Under the pieces are notes generated by a model that did no database searches, was not told where the DNA came from, and saw nothing but the letters and a program-made list of their open reading frames with translations. Below are positions 15,176-24,097 of a DNA stretch of 64,000 nt, in pieces. Each line of letters starts with the position of its first letter. Positions within the stretch are counted from its first letter, which is position 1. Origin of the DNA: Halonatronum saccharophilum DSM 13868 (GTDB taxonomy: Bacteria > Bacillota > Halanaerobiia > Halobacteroidales > Halobacteroidaceae); contig NZ_KI912097.1 in assembly GCF_000517025.1 (NCBI RefSeq), positions 509,496 through 573,495 of the forward strand, in the 5' to 3' direction. Position numbers and translations under genes: made by a program.

Positions 15176-16555
15176 ATGAAAAAATTAATTACTCATGTAC
15201 AGAAGATTGGTAAGGCATTAATGTTACCAATTGCTGTTTTGCCGGCTGCAGCACTTTTATTAAGGTTAGGTGCTGGAGATGTATTAGATATTCCTTTTGT
15301 TGCATCAGCAGGAGCAGCAATATTTGATAACTTGGCACTGTTATTTGGTATTGGTGTAGCTGTTGGGATTTCTTTTGATGGATCAGGAGCAGCAGGATTG
15401 GCTGGTGTAGTAGGTTATTTTGTATTGACTAATGGTACAGAAGCGATAAATAGTGATATTAATATGGGAGTTTTAGCTGGGATTATAGCTGGCTTGGTAG
15501 CTGGTTCTTTGTATAACAAATATCATAATATCGAATTGCCTGAGTGGTTAGGTTTTTTTAGTGGAAAGAGATTTGTTCCAATTATTACTGGAGCTTCATG
15601 TGTTTTATTGGCTGGAATATTTGGTTATGTATGGCCTCCTATTCAAATGGGAATTGAAGTAGTAGGAAATTGGATTATTGGTGCTGGAGCTTTTGGAGTA
15701 TTTGTTTATGGTATCTTAAATAGAGCTTTAATTCCTATTGGCTTACATCACGTATTGAATAGCTTTATTTGGTTTGTATTTGGTGATTACACAACTGAAG
15801 CAGGTGAGATTGTTACTGGTGATTTATCAAGGTTTTTTGCCGGTGACCCAACAGCTGGAACATTTATGGGTGGATTCTATCCTATCTTTATGTTTGGATT
15901 ACCAGCAGCTGCTTTAGCTATGTATCATTGTGCAGAAAATAAAAAACAAGCTTCCGGTGCTTTATTTAGTATTGCATTTACATCTTTTCTAACTGGGATT
16001 ACTGAACCGCTTGAATTTAGTTTTATGTTTTTAGCTCCAGTCTTATATTTTGTTCATTCTTTATTAACAGGATTCTCTTTAGCATTAACTCATATATTTG
16101 GTATTAAGCATGGTTTTGGTTTTTCAGCAGGAGCTATTGATTACTTTTTAAATTATGGATTAGCAAGTAACCCATTATTATTAATTCCTTTAGGACTAGT
16201 TGTTTTTGCAATTTATTATTTCCTTTTCAGATTTATAATTACTAAGTTTAATATTTTGACTCCAGGTAGAATAAGTGAGGAAGAAGAAAATAACCAAGGG
16301 GAAGTTGTTAATAGTAATGTTGATGCTACAGCTTATATTGAGAATTTGGGTGGAGCTGATAACTTAAAAAGTGTAGAATCTTGTATTACTAGGTTAAGGC
16401 TTACCGTTAAAGATGCAGAAGCTGTTAATGAAAAAGAATTAAAAAAATTAGGGGTTTCAGGAGTTATTAAGATAAGTGATGAAGCAGTACAGGTGATTGT
16501 TGGAACACGTGCAGAATCTATTGCTTTAATGATTAATAAAGAGTTAGATAATTAA
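15176..16555 (+). CDS. nagE: PTS N-acetylglucosamine-type transporter, EIIBC
   Basis: 460 residues from ATG 15176 (TTG 15155 is possible but has no ribosome site). The membrane IIC domain (about 1-365, GLHHVLNSFIWF, GITEPLEFSFMFLAP) is followed by a linker and a C-terminal IIB domain with phospho-cysteine Cys403 in VESCITRLRLTV. Organisation and sequence fit GlcNAc permeases (NagE/NagP) importing GlcNAc as GlcNAc-6P. There is no IIA domain, so a separate glucose-type IIA must serve it. The ~285-nt gap before it shows a repeated ATCTGCTTAT (15110-15129) but no clear promoter. nagB and nagA follow. Confidence 0.88.
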   Translation: MKKLITHVQKIGKALMLPIAVLPAAALLLRLGAGDVLDIPFVASAGAAIFDNLALLFGIGVAVGISFDGSGAAGLAGVVGYFVLTNGTEAINSDINMGVLAGIIAGLVAGSLYNKYHNIELPEWLGFFSGKRFVPIITGASCVLLAGIFGYVWPPIQMGIEVVGNWIIGAGAFGVFVYGILNRALIPIGLHHVLNSFIWFVFGDYTTEAGEIVTGDLSRFFAGDPTAGTFMGGFYPIFMFGLPAAALAMYHCAENKKQASGALFSIAFTSFLTGITEPLEFSFMFLAPVLYFVHSLLTGFSLALTHIFGIKHGFGFSAGAIDYFLNYGLASNPLLLIPLGLVVFAIYYFLFRFIITKFNILTPGRISEEEENNQGEVVNSNVDATAYIENLGGADNLKSVESCITRLRLTVKDAEAVNEKELKKLGVSGVIKISDEAVQVIVGTRAESIALMINKELDN

Positions 16556-16566
16556 GGATTATACTA

Positions 16567-16602
16567 ATAGTGTGGCTGAAAATATTATTAGTCACACTAT
16601 TA
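16567..16602 (+). other. Intercistronic hairpin between nagE and nagB
   Basis: TAGTGTGGCT pairs with AGTCACACTA (one G-T) around an A+T-rich loop. There is no T-run. It may protect or process the message, or attenuate nagBA. Confidence 0.45.
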
Positions 16603-16624
16603 ATAATAAATAAGAGGTGATTTG

Positions 16625-17353
16625 ATGAGAATTCATATTTTAAAAGATTATGAAGAAGTAAGTACTAAGGCGGCTAGTGTAGTATCTAGTCAGATAATTT
16701 TAAAGCCTAACTCTGTTTTAGGGTTGGCAACAGGGTCGACTCCGCTAGGTATGTATCAAAAATTAGTTGAAATGTATAACGATCAGATGGTAGGTTTTTC
16801 TGAGGTTATAACCTTTAATTTAGATGAATATTTAGGTTTAAACCCTGAACATCCGCAAAGTTATAATTATTATATGTATAATAACTTATTTAATAAGGTT
16901 AACCTTTCAGAGGATAGAATAAATATACCTAGTGGAGATATTGATAAATTAGAGGAATTCTGTAAGGAGTATGATCAAAAGATAGATAGGGCTGGGGGTA
17001 TAGACCTACAGGTTTTGGGGATTGGGACCAATGGTCATATAGGTTTTAATGAACCAGATCATATCTTAAAGACAGGAACCCATGTGGTGGAGTTGGCCCA
17101 AGAGACTATTGAGGCTAATAGTCGTTTTTTTGATTCCTTAGATGAAGTTCCAAGAAGGGCTATATCTATGGGGATGAGTTCTATTATGAGGGCCAAAAAG
17201 ATACTCCTGTTAGCAAGTGGAGAGAATAAGGCAGAGGCTATTAAAAGGACTATAAGTGGAGAGATAACTACTGAAGTTCCTGCGTCTTTATTGCAACTAC
17301 ATCCAGATGTTACAGTAGTTGTAGATAAAAAGGCTGCAAAGTTAATAGGTTAG
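16625..17353 (+). CDS. nagB: Glucosamine-6-phosphate deaminase
   Basis: Converts GlcN-6P to fructose-6P and ammonia. 242 residues, the short (Bacillus-type) NagB form. Signatures: [43 protein letters not shown] (catalytic His) and the C-terminal [13 protein letters not shown] 16625 follows AGAGGTG. nagA starts 28 nt after its stop. A 236-bp piece of this gene is repeated almost exactly in the chimera at 27720. Confidence 0.94.
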   Translation: MRIHILKDYEEVSTKAASVVSSQIILKPNSVLGLATGSTPLGMYQKLVEMYNDQMVGFSEVITFNLDEYLGLNPEHPQSYNYYMYNNLFNKVNLSEDRINIPSGDIDKLEEFCKEYDQKIDRAGGIDLQVLGIGTNGHIGFNEPDHILKTGTHVVELAQETIEANSRFFDSLDEVPRRAISMGMSSIMRAKKILLLASGENKAEAIKRTISGEITTEVPASLLQLHPDVTVVVDKKAAKLIG

Positions 17354-17381
17354 TAGATTAAGGTGATTTTGGAGGTGAGGT

Positions 17382-18563
17382 ATGAAGGACTTGATCTTTA
17401 TCAATGCTAAAGTTATAGGTGAAGATAAGATAGTAGAAGAGGGTTATCTAAAGCTTAAAGATGGTATAATAGTCGAATTTGGGGAAATGGCTAAGGAATT
17501 GCAGGTTAATGAAGGGTCTAATATTATAGATTTACAAGGAGATTATCTATCACCTGGAATCATAGATATTCATACCCATGGAGCTGGTGGAAGTGATATT
17601 ATGGATGGTAACTTTAATGCTTTTAGAATTATCTCTGAAGCTAAAGCTAGCCAAGGTGTGACAGCTTTATTAGCCACTACTTTAACGGCAAGTCACCAAA
17701 GGTTAAAAGAAGTTAGTCAAAAACTAAACTCTTATCTATCTTCTAAAGATAACTTGGGTAATATAATTGGACTTCACTTAGAAGGACCTTATATTAACGG
17801 CAAGAAGAAGGGGGCTCAAAGGGAGGATCAGATTAGGCCCCCAAGGTTAAATGAGGTTAAAGAGCTTTACGATGTTTTGGGAGATAAGCTAAAACTAGTA
17901 ACGTTGGCCCCGGAGATTAAAGGTAGTAAAGAGGTAATTAAGTATTTGGTAGCCAAGGGTGTAGTAGTAGGTGCAGGTCATAGTAATGCTAGTGAAGAAG
18001 AGGTTAAGGAAAGTTTTAAATGGGGGCTTGATCATGGTACCCATCTCTTTAATGGAATGAGAGCTTTACACCATAGAGAGCCTGGAGTTCTTGGGGCTTT
18101 ATTGTTAGATGAAGAAGCTACTGTGGAAATAATAGCCGACGGACACCATTTACACCCTTCAATAATAGAGATGGTTTTTAAGCTAAAGAAGATGGAGAAG
18201 ATAATTCCTGTAAGTGATTCGATTAGAGCTTCTGATATGGAGGATGGAGTCTATGATCTAGGTGGACAAGAGGTTAAGATTAAAGGTGGTATTGCTAGAT
18301 TAGAGAGTGGTAATCTAGCTGGGAGTACAACAGAGTTAAGAAAGAGCTTAAAGAATATTATTGAGATTACTGGATTGGAGTTGGTCCAAGCTATAAAGTT
18401 AATCAGCTTAAATCCAGCTAGAAGATTAAATATTGATGATAAGAAGGGGAGTATTAAAGTAGGAAAGGATGCAGATTTAACAATTTTAAACTCTAAATTT
18501 AAAGTTAAAGGGACTTTTATTGAGGGAAGAGAGGTTTATAATTGCCTAAATAATAAAAGTTGA
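17382..18563 (+). CDS. nagA: N-acetylglucosamine-6-phosphate deacetylase
   Basis: Converts GlcNAc-6P to GlcN-6P plus acetate. 393 residues, amidohydrolase fold. Metal and active-site motifs are visible: DIHTHGAGG, LHLEGPYI, GHSNA, HLFNGMR, IADGHHLHP and VSDSI (catalytic Asp). It is coupled to nagB, with GGAGGTGAGGT directly before ATG 17382. Together NagE-NagA-NagB convert GlcNAc to fructose-6P. The 3' end was the donor of the second half of the chimera at 27720. Confidence 0.94.
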   Translation: MKDLIFINAKVIGEDKIVEEGYLKLKDGIIVEFGEMAKELQVNEGSNIIDLQGDYLSPGIIDIHTHGAGGSDIMDGNFNAFRIISEAKASQGVTALLATTLTASHQRLKEVSQKLNSYLSSKDNLGNIIGLHLEGPYINGKKKGAQREDQIRPPRLNEVKELYDVLGDKLKLVTLAPEIKGSKEVIKYLVAKGVVVGAGHSNASEEEVKESFKWGLDHGTHLFNGMRALHHREPGVLGALLLDEEATVEIIADGHHLHPSIIEMVFKLKKMEKIIPVSDSIRASDMEDGVYDLGGQEVKIKGGIARLESGNLAGSTTELRKSLKNIIEITGLELVQAIKLISLNPARRLNIDDKKGSIKVGKDADLTILNSKFKVKGTFIEGREVYNCLNNKS

Positions 18564-18710
18564 ATCACACATTTTTATCTAATTATTTAAGAGTAAGTGC
18601 TTTATTTTCTTAACTAACTCATTATCCTAATATAGGTAATTGAATTAATACTAATTGATAAAATATTCTAAGTAGAAAAAAGATAGTATTAATTAAGTGG
18701 GGTGTTATTG

Positions 18711-19741
18711 ATGAAAAAATTAAAAAAGATAAATATCAAGGTGAATCTGGGGTAGAAATTAAAAAGATTATTTTAGATTTTACAACTTTATTTGCATATT
18801 CCTTTGAAAATATTAATAGCTTATTATCTTTATTGATAGGAGTTAGTATTATTTTAGGAATAAATATAAAAAGGAGTAATGAAAATATAAGAGAGCTTAA
18901 GAATGAAAAGAAAAGAGTAGACAAGGTAAAGAGAAAGTATCAAACTATAAATAAAGAGATAAAAGAAGAGTTAGAGAGTTTAGTATTAGATATTAGAAAT
19001 TTAGAAAAACTTTATAAAAATCGTAATATAATCATTGATGATACTAAGGTTTTGGCAGAAAATATGGTACAATGCACTGAAGAAATTTCTGATAGTACTT
19101 ATGAAGTAGCAAGTTATTCTGGGGAAGCTAATTTTGGTGGTGAGAATATAAGTTCTACTATAGAAAGCATTAAAGGTATAAACTTAAGTATTGAAGATAC
19201 AGTATCTAGGCTTAAAGGTTTGAATGATAATTCTAAGCATATTAGTAAAATTATTAACTTAATTAATAATATAGCTGAACAAACCAATTTATTAGCATTA
19301 AATGCAGCAAGAGCTGGAAAATATGGTGAGGGGTTTGCGGTTGTAAGTACAGAAATTAGATAATTAGCTGATGAAACTGCTAAAGCCATTGATGAAATTA
19401 GCGGTCTTATTGTTAGGACACAGGTAGAATCATAAAGAGGTTTAGATTCAGTTGCAAAAGCAGAAAAGAAAGCAAAAGAGGGAGAAGAGATTATAGAAGA
19501 AACGAGAGGTGTATTTAAAAGTATTGAAAAAGCTGTAGAAGATACAGTAATGCAAGTAGGCAAAACGGCAAATTCAGTTGATCAATTAATTAAAGGTAGT
19601 AATGAGATAAAAAGATCTACAGATGATATAATATATATTGCTAAAGAGATAGGGAAGTCGATAGATGGTTTAGTTGATGGAAGTAAGAGGTTAACTCAAT
19701 TGATAAAAGAGGTTGAGAATTTGAGTTTTAATACTTTATAA
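18711..19741 (+). pseudogene. Methyl-accepting chemotaxis protein, decayed
   Basis: Remnant of a membrane chemoreceptor. The original ATG 18711 with GTGGGGTG upstream runs out of frame in an A-rich stretch; the frame that continues gives one membrane segment and the signalling domain. Two TAA stops follow (after TEIR near 19361 and after VES near 19434). The conserved hairpin tip reads [14 protein letters not shown] instead of [18 protein letters not shown], a deletion of several codons. At least four separate lesions, so not a sequencing artefact. It sits between nagA and the kinase gene. Confidence 0.88.
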
Positions 19742-19770
19742 AGTAAATATAAATAATCTTTTTATTTCAG

Positions 19771-19796
19771 GTCAGCCACCTTGGCTGGTCTTTTTA
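19771..19796 (+). terminator. Terminator after the chemoreceptor relic
   Basis: GTCAGCC / GGCTGGT stem with wobble pairs and a 5-nt loop, then CTTTTT. Confidence 0.7.
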
Positions 19797-19914
19797 TATT
19801 ATTTACAAATAATATAAAAGTTTTTTACAGCGACTAAGAGCTAGTCATATCAAGCTTTGAGAGGTTTTTTAAACAATCACATAAAGAAAATTAACTACAT
19901 TTTTAAAAAAATAG

Positions 19915-19943
19915 TTGAAAATAACCTCCATAAAGGTTATAAT
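19915..19943 (+). promoter_or_regulatory. Promoter of the second sugar operon with palindromic spacer
   Basis: TTGAAA (19915-19920), exact 17-nt spacer, TATAAT (19938-19943). The spacer holds AACCT-CCATAA-AGGTT, a symmetrical element well placed for a repressor (RpiR protein at 28231 or the GntR protein are candidates). Confidence 0.6.
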
Positions 19944-19994
19944 ATAATTAAGTTAAGTAATTAAGGGCTTAACTTTTAAAAAGAGGTGTTAATT

Positions 19995-20981
19995 ATGGGC
20001 TATATTATAGGTATTGATGCAGGCGGGTCAAAGACCTTAGGTTACTTAGGAGACGATAAAGGAAATCTCTTAGCTTTAGCCTTAGCTGGGTCGGGAAATT
20101 ACCAATCTGCAGGATTGAAAGAGGTTGAAAGAAATTTTCAAAAGATAATCAGGGATCTATGCAAGAGTACCGAGATAAGTTATGAAGATATCTCTATAGT
20201 ATCAATAGGAGCAGCTGGAGTTGATCGGGAGAAGGATAAGCTTATAGTAGAAGAGATATTCTCCAAATTAGGTATTAAGGCCAAGCTTCTAATTAATAAT
20301 GATGCCAAAACTGGACTTGTCGGTGCCCATGGAGAAGAGAAGGGGATAATAATAATCTCTGGAACAGGCTCCATAGCATATGGCATAGATTCTCATAAGA
20401 ACTTCTTTAGAGTAGGAGGTTGGGGGCACTTAATTGGTGATGAAGGAAGTGGTTATTACTTTGGTCGTAGGATTTTAGAGGGGGTTATGAAATCTTATGA
20501 TGGAAGAGAAGAAACTACAACTTTAACCGATAAGGTGATGAAGAAACTTGATATATCCTCAGCAGAGGGGATAATTGACTTCATCTATAGCCCTGATACA
20601 GGAAAGAATGATGTAGCTAAGTTGGCTCCCTTAGTCTTTGAAGAGGTCAAGGGAGGTGACAAGGCATCCCAACAGATAGTTCAAACAGGGGTAGAGGAGT
20701 TGGCTAAGATAGCTGATCAGATTATTTATAAGTTAAGCCCTGAAGCTAAGATGGTCAATATTTCTTTTTTAGGAGGACTATTAACCAATATCCCTTTATT
20801 AAAGGATCAGTTAAGGGATAGAATAATAAGTAAGCATAAGAATATAAGGATAAATCCCCCTTTATTTGATGCAGGAATAGGAGCCCTCATAATAGGCTGG
20901 AATGACCTTGGTGTAGAATATGATTTAAATTATTTAAAAGAAAGAATGAGAGTAAGTGATAGTGACAATGGGGGTATCTAA
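19995..20981 (+). CDS. BadF/BadG-family amino-sugar kinase (GlcNAc/MurNAc kinase)
   Basis: 328 residues, ASKHA fold: DAGGSKTLGYL (phosphate 1), NDAKTGLVGAHG, IIISGTGSIAYG (phosphate 2) and GGWGHLIGDEGSGYYFGRR. These are typical of N-acetylglucosamine kinases and of clostridial MurK, which phosphorylates both GlcNAc and MurNAc. The murQ immediately downstream favours MurNAc as at least one substrate. ATG 19995 has AAGAGGTG 6 nt upstream. It is the first gene of the operon continuing to anmK. Confidence 0.85.
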   Translation: MGYIIGIDAGGSKTLGYLGDDKGNLLALALAGSGNYQSAGLKEVERNFQKIIRDLCKSTEISYEDISIVSIGAAGVDREKDKLIVEEIFSKLGIKAKLLINNDAKTGLVGAHGEEKGIIIISGTGSIAYGIDSHKNFFRVGGWGHLIGDEGSGYYFGRRILEGVMKSYDGREETTTLTDKVMKKLDISSAEGIIDFIYSPDTGKNDVAKLAPLVFEEVKGGDKASQQIVQTGVEELAKIADQIIYKLSPEAKMVNISFLGGLLTNIPLLKDQLRDRIISKHKNIRINPPLFDAGIGALIIGWNDLGVEYDLNYLKERMRVSDSDNGGI

Positions 20982-21041
20982 AATAATTTAGCTGACAAAG
21001 ACACTAACACTGTCGCTATTAAGGGAAGGAGGTATATCTAG

Positions 21042-21938
21042 ATGGAATGCAAGTTAGAAGACCTAGTAACAGAGGTTAAGAACTCCAATACAGAGGATAT
21101 TGATGAAAGGTCAGCAGTTGATATTGTAAGGCTAATAAATGGAGAAGATCAAAAGGTAGCCTTAGCTGTTCAAAAAGAGATAGCCCAGATAGGAAAGGCA
21201 GTAGAAGCTATAGTTAAAGTCTTAAAAGAAGGTGGATGTCTTGTTTATATAGGTGCTGGAACCAGTGGGCGCTTAGGTATTTTGGATGCTGCTGAATGTC
21301 CTCCGACTTTTGGAACATCACCAGATAAGGTCATAGGAATTATAGCTGGTGGGAAGGAGGCAATGGTAGATGCTGTAGAGGGGGCAGAAGATAGCTATGA
21401 TCTAGGTAAGAGGGATCTAAAAGAGATTGACTTTGGTTCTAAGGATATAGTCGTTGGCATTGCTGCAAGTGGTAGAACACCTTATGTAATAGGAGCTTTA
21501 GAATATGCTAAGTCAATTCGAGCTACAACAGTTGCTTTAAGTTGTAATCAAAATTCTAAGATCAGTCAGATCGCAGATATCCCTATCAGTCCAGTTGTTG
21601 GCCCGGAGGTCATCACAGGATCTACAAGATTAAAATCGGGAACAGCCCAAAAGATGGTTCTAAATATGTTATCGACTGCATCAATGATAAAATTAGGTAA
21701 GGTCTATAAGAACTTGATGGTCGATGTACAGCCAACCAACCAGAAACTTGTAGAAAGGGCCAAATCAATAGTTATGCAAGCAACTGGCGTTGATTATAGC
21801 ATAGCACATAAGGCTTTAAAGGCAGCAAATTATAACCCTAAGATAGCAATTGTAATGATTAAAGGTAATTTCTCTTATAAGAAAGCAGTAAATAAGTTGG
21901 AGGAAGCTGATGGTTTTGTACGTAAAGCAATTAACTAA
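21042..21938 (+). CDS. murQ: N-acetylmuramic acid 6-phosphate etherase (second copy)
   Basis: 298 residues with the same signatures as the first copy ([52 protein letters not shown]). AAGGAGG precedes ATG 21042. Placed between an amino-sugar kinase and a PTS, it would take MurNAc-6P made by the kinase or by AnmK. Why the cell keeps two divergent copies under different promoters is open; they may respond to different inducers. Confidence 0.93.
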   Translation: MECKLEDLVTEVKNSNTEDIDERSAVDIVRLINGEDQKVALAVQKEIAQIGKAVEAIVKVLKEGGCLVYIGAGTSGRLGILDAAECPPTFGTSPDKVIGIIAGGKEAMVDAVEGAEDSYDLGKRDLKEIDFGSKDIVVGIAASGRTPYVIGALEYAKSIRATTVALSCNQNSKISQIADIPISPVVGPEVITGSTRLKSGTAQKMVLNMLSTASMIKLGKVYKNLMVDVQPTNQKLVERAKSIVMQATGVDYSIAHKALKAANYNPKIAIVMIKGNFSYKKAVNKLEEADGFVRKAIN

Positions 21939-21954
21939 TAGGGGGGATATTAGA

Positions 21955-22260
21955 ATGAAGAAAATATTAATTGTATGTTCTGGAGGTATGTCAAGTGCTA
22001 TTGTAGTTAAGGCACTTAAGAAGGAAGCTACAAAAGAGGGTATGGAAACTGAGATAAAAGCAGTAGGAACTGGTGAGTATGAAGATACTTTAAGTAATGG
22101 TTGGGACTTGGTCTTAGTTGCACCTCAAGTAAGGCATAGACTAGATGTCTTTAAAGAAGCAGCAGAGGAAGCAGAAACTCCAATTGCTGTTATTGATGCT
22201 CAAGGTTATGGGCCTTTAGGCGGACCAAAGCTACTCCAACAAGTAAAGGAGTTAATCTAA
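21955..22260 (+). CDS. celB-type IIB (celA): PTS lactose/cellobiose-type EIIB
   Basis: 101 residues, cytoplasmic phosphocarrier. Phospho-cysteine Cys8 in ILIVCSGGMSSA (P-loop of the family). ATG 21955 behind AGGGGGGATATT; the frame is open upstream into the murQ end but without a ribosome site. Together with the IIC and IIA genes downstream it forms a complete chitobiose/cellobiose-class permease. The amino-sugar neighbours make a disaccharide such as chitobiose or GlcNAc-MurNAc more likely than cellobiose. Confidence 0.88.
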   Translation: MKKILIVCSGGMSSAIVVKALKKEATKEGMETEIKAVGTGEYEDTLSNGWDLVLVAPQVRHRLDVFKEAAEEAETPIAVIDAQGYGPLGGPKLLQQVKELI

Positions 22261-22286
22261 ATAAATTAAATTAAAGGGGGATTATC

Positions 22287-23552
22287 ATGAATAAATTCTT
22301 TAAATTTATTGAAAAGGTTTTAATGCCACCAATGACAAAGTTGGCAGAACAAAGACACTTAAGGGCTGTACGTGATGGTATCGTATCTACTATGCCATTG
22401 ATTATTATAGGAAGTTTCTTCTTGATCTTTGCCTTCCCACCTATACCATTTTTGGCTGAATTAGTTGAACCACATTTGGGTACCATACTCTTTCCTTTTA
22501 GGTTGACTATGGGTCTTATGGCACTATATGCTTCTTATGGTATCGGTCATAGTCTTGCCAAGTCTTATAAGTTAGATGGGGTTTCGGGAGGTCTATTGTC
22601 TTTAGCGACTTTTCTTTTAACTGTCACACCTCAAATGGTTGATGAAGTAGGATTTGTATTGCCTATGGATAAACTTGGTGGTGGTGGATTATTTGTAGCC
22701 ATTATTATGGCTTTTGTAGCAGTAGAGATTCTAAGATTCTTACAAGAAAGAAATATTATGTTCAAGATGCCAGAAGAGGTTCCAGATTCTGTAGCTAGAT
22801 CCTTTGAAGCTTTAATTCCTGCTGGTGTTATCATCCCTTTTGTATGGATTATTGTACATGTATTAGGTTTTGATATTCATACCTTTATCATGGAGATATT
22901 TAGACCTTTAGTAACTGCAGGTAATACCTTGCCAGGTGTACTGGTACCGATAATCTTAATCACTCTATTATGGGCTTCAGGTATTCATGGAGTATCAGTT
23001 GTTGGTGCTGTAGCAAGACCTATTTGGTTAACATTACTTGATGAGAATGTCGAGGCAGTTGCAGCAGGAGCAGAGGTTCTACCTAATATCGCTCCAGAAC
23101 CATTCTTCCAATGGTTTATCTGGATTGGTGGTTCAGGAGCAACAGTGGCTTTAGTAATGTGGATGTTATTCTCTAAATCAAGTTATTTAAAGAAATTAGG
23201 TAAAGCAAGTATAATCCCAGGTATCTGTAATATTAATGAGCCAGTAATCTTTGGTGCCCCGATTATGTTAAACCCAATCCTGGCAATACCATTTATATTA
23301 GGGCCAATTATTACAGGTATATTGACTTACTTTGCAATGTACTTTAACTTAGTAGCTAGACCTTCAATTCTTGCTCCATGGACTTTACCTGCTCCAATTG
23401 GTGCTTACTTAGCAACAGGTGGAGACTTTAGAGCAGTAATCTTGGTATTAGTCAACTTTGCAATAATGGCAGCAATCTACTATCCATTCTTTAAGGCTTA
23501 TGAGAAAAAATTAGTTGCTGAAGAACAAGGTGAAGCTGGAGAACAGATTTAA
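22287..23552 (+). CDS. celB: PTS lactose/cellobiose-type EIIC
   Basis: 421-residue membrane channel component with about 9-10 segments. PTS IIC marks: WASGIHGVSVVGAVARP and the substrate loop IIPGICNINEPVIFGAPIMLNP. AAAGGGGGATTATC precedes ATG 22287. It follows the IIB gene by 26 nt. A fragment of this gene is fused to GH4 sequence at 10007. Confidence 0.92.
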   Translation: MNKFFKFIEKVLMPPMTKLAEQRHLRAVRDGIVSTMPLIIIGSFFLIFAFPPIPFLAELVEPHLGTILFPFRLTMGLMALYASYGIGHSLAKSYKLDGVSGGLLSLATFLLTVTPQMVDEVGFVLPMDKLGGGGLFVAIIMAFVAVEILRFLQERNIMFKMPEEVPDSVARSFEALIPAGVIIPFVWIIVHVLGFDIHTFIMEIFRPLVTAGNTLPGVLVPIILITLLWASGIHGVSVVGAVARPIWLTLLDENVEAVAAGAEVLPNIAPEPFFQWFIWIGGSGATVALVMWMLFSKSSYLKKLGKASIIPGICNINEPVIFGAPIMLNPILAIPFILGPIITGILTYFAMYFNLVARPSILAPWTLPAPIGAYLATGGDFRAVILVLVNFAIMAAIYYPFFKAYEKKLVAEEQGEAGEQI

Positions 23553-23584
23553 GTCAGTTTAAGAAGTATCAGCTAAAAGCTGGT

Positions 23585-23630
23585 ACTTCTATAAAATAGC
23601 AGGTAAATTTACCTGCTATTTTATAGAAGT
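23585..23630 (+). terminator. 46-bp perfect palindrome between celB and celC
   Basis: ACTTCTATAAAATAGCAGG is the start of a 23-bp arm that pairs perfectly with its complement with no loop bases. It lies inside the operon, 33 nt after celB. It could be a partial terminator, a message stabiliser or a small mobile palindrome. Confidence 0.6.
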
Positions 23631-23633
23631 GGA

Positions 23634-23755
23634 GCTAAATAGCTAATGGTAAATAGCCACTAGCTATTTAGCAAAAAATAATCGCATTAAAATAGGATTT
23701 AAAGTTTTTAACTAAAAGTTAGTAGCTAGAGACTAGTAGCTAATATATAAAGGAG
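23634..23755. repeat. AGCTAGTAGCT-type interspersed repeat, copy 2
   Basis: Arms of AGCTAATGG/TAGCCACTAGCTATTTAGC and TAGTAGCTAGAGACTAGTAGCT units around ATTTAAAGTTTTTAACTAAAA. Shares the centre with copy 1 at 1387-1478. Confidence 0.6.
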
Positions 23756-23764
23756 GAGTTTTTT

Positions 23765-24094
23765 ATGAATATGGAAGAAATTTTGTTTTCAATTATTGTT
23801 AATGCAGGTGAGGCAAGGGGTAATGCATATGAAGCGTTAAAGATTGCTCAAAAAGGAGAGTATAATTCTGCTAAAGAGAAGTTAAAGGAAGCCGAAGGTG
23901 GTATTGGTGTAGCTCATGGTGCTCAAACTGATCTAATCCAAAAGGAGATCAATGGAGAAGATATAGATATGTCTCTTTTATCAGTACATGCTCAAGATCA
24001 TTTGATGACAACAATTGCAGAAAAGAGTCTGATAGAACATATGATTGGACTATATAAGCGTATTGAAGAGTTAGAAAAAAGGATGGAGGGATAA
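23765..24094 (+). CDS. celC: PTS lactose/cellobiose-type EIIA
   Basis: 109-residue trimeric helical phosphocarrier. Active histidine expected at His75 in SVHAQDHLMT; GEARGNAYEAL near the N-terminus is a family mark. AAAGGAGGAG precedes the ATG (a second ATG two codons on is possible). Completes the IIB-IIC-IIA set and sits 3 nt ahead of the GH4 gene. Confidence 0.9.
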   Translation: MNMEEILFSIIVNAGEARGNAYEALKIAQKGEYNSAKEKLKEAEGGIGVAHGAQTDLIQKEINGEDIDMSLLSVHAQDHLMTTIAEKSLIEHMIGLYKRIEELEKRMEG

Positions 24095-24097
24095 TTC

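Noticed and set aside
23634..23755. CRISPR array
   Set aside because: Short repeated units are irregular, lack equal spacers and are arranged as inverted arms. No cas genes or CRISPR-like array anywhere in the window.
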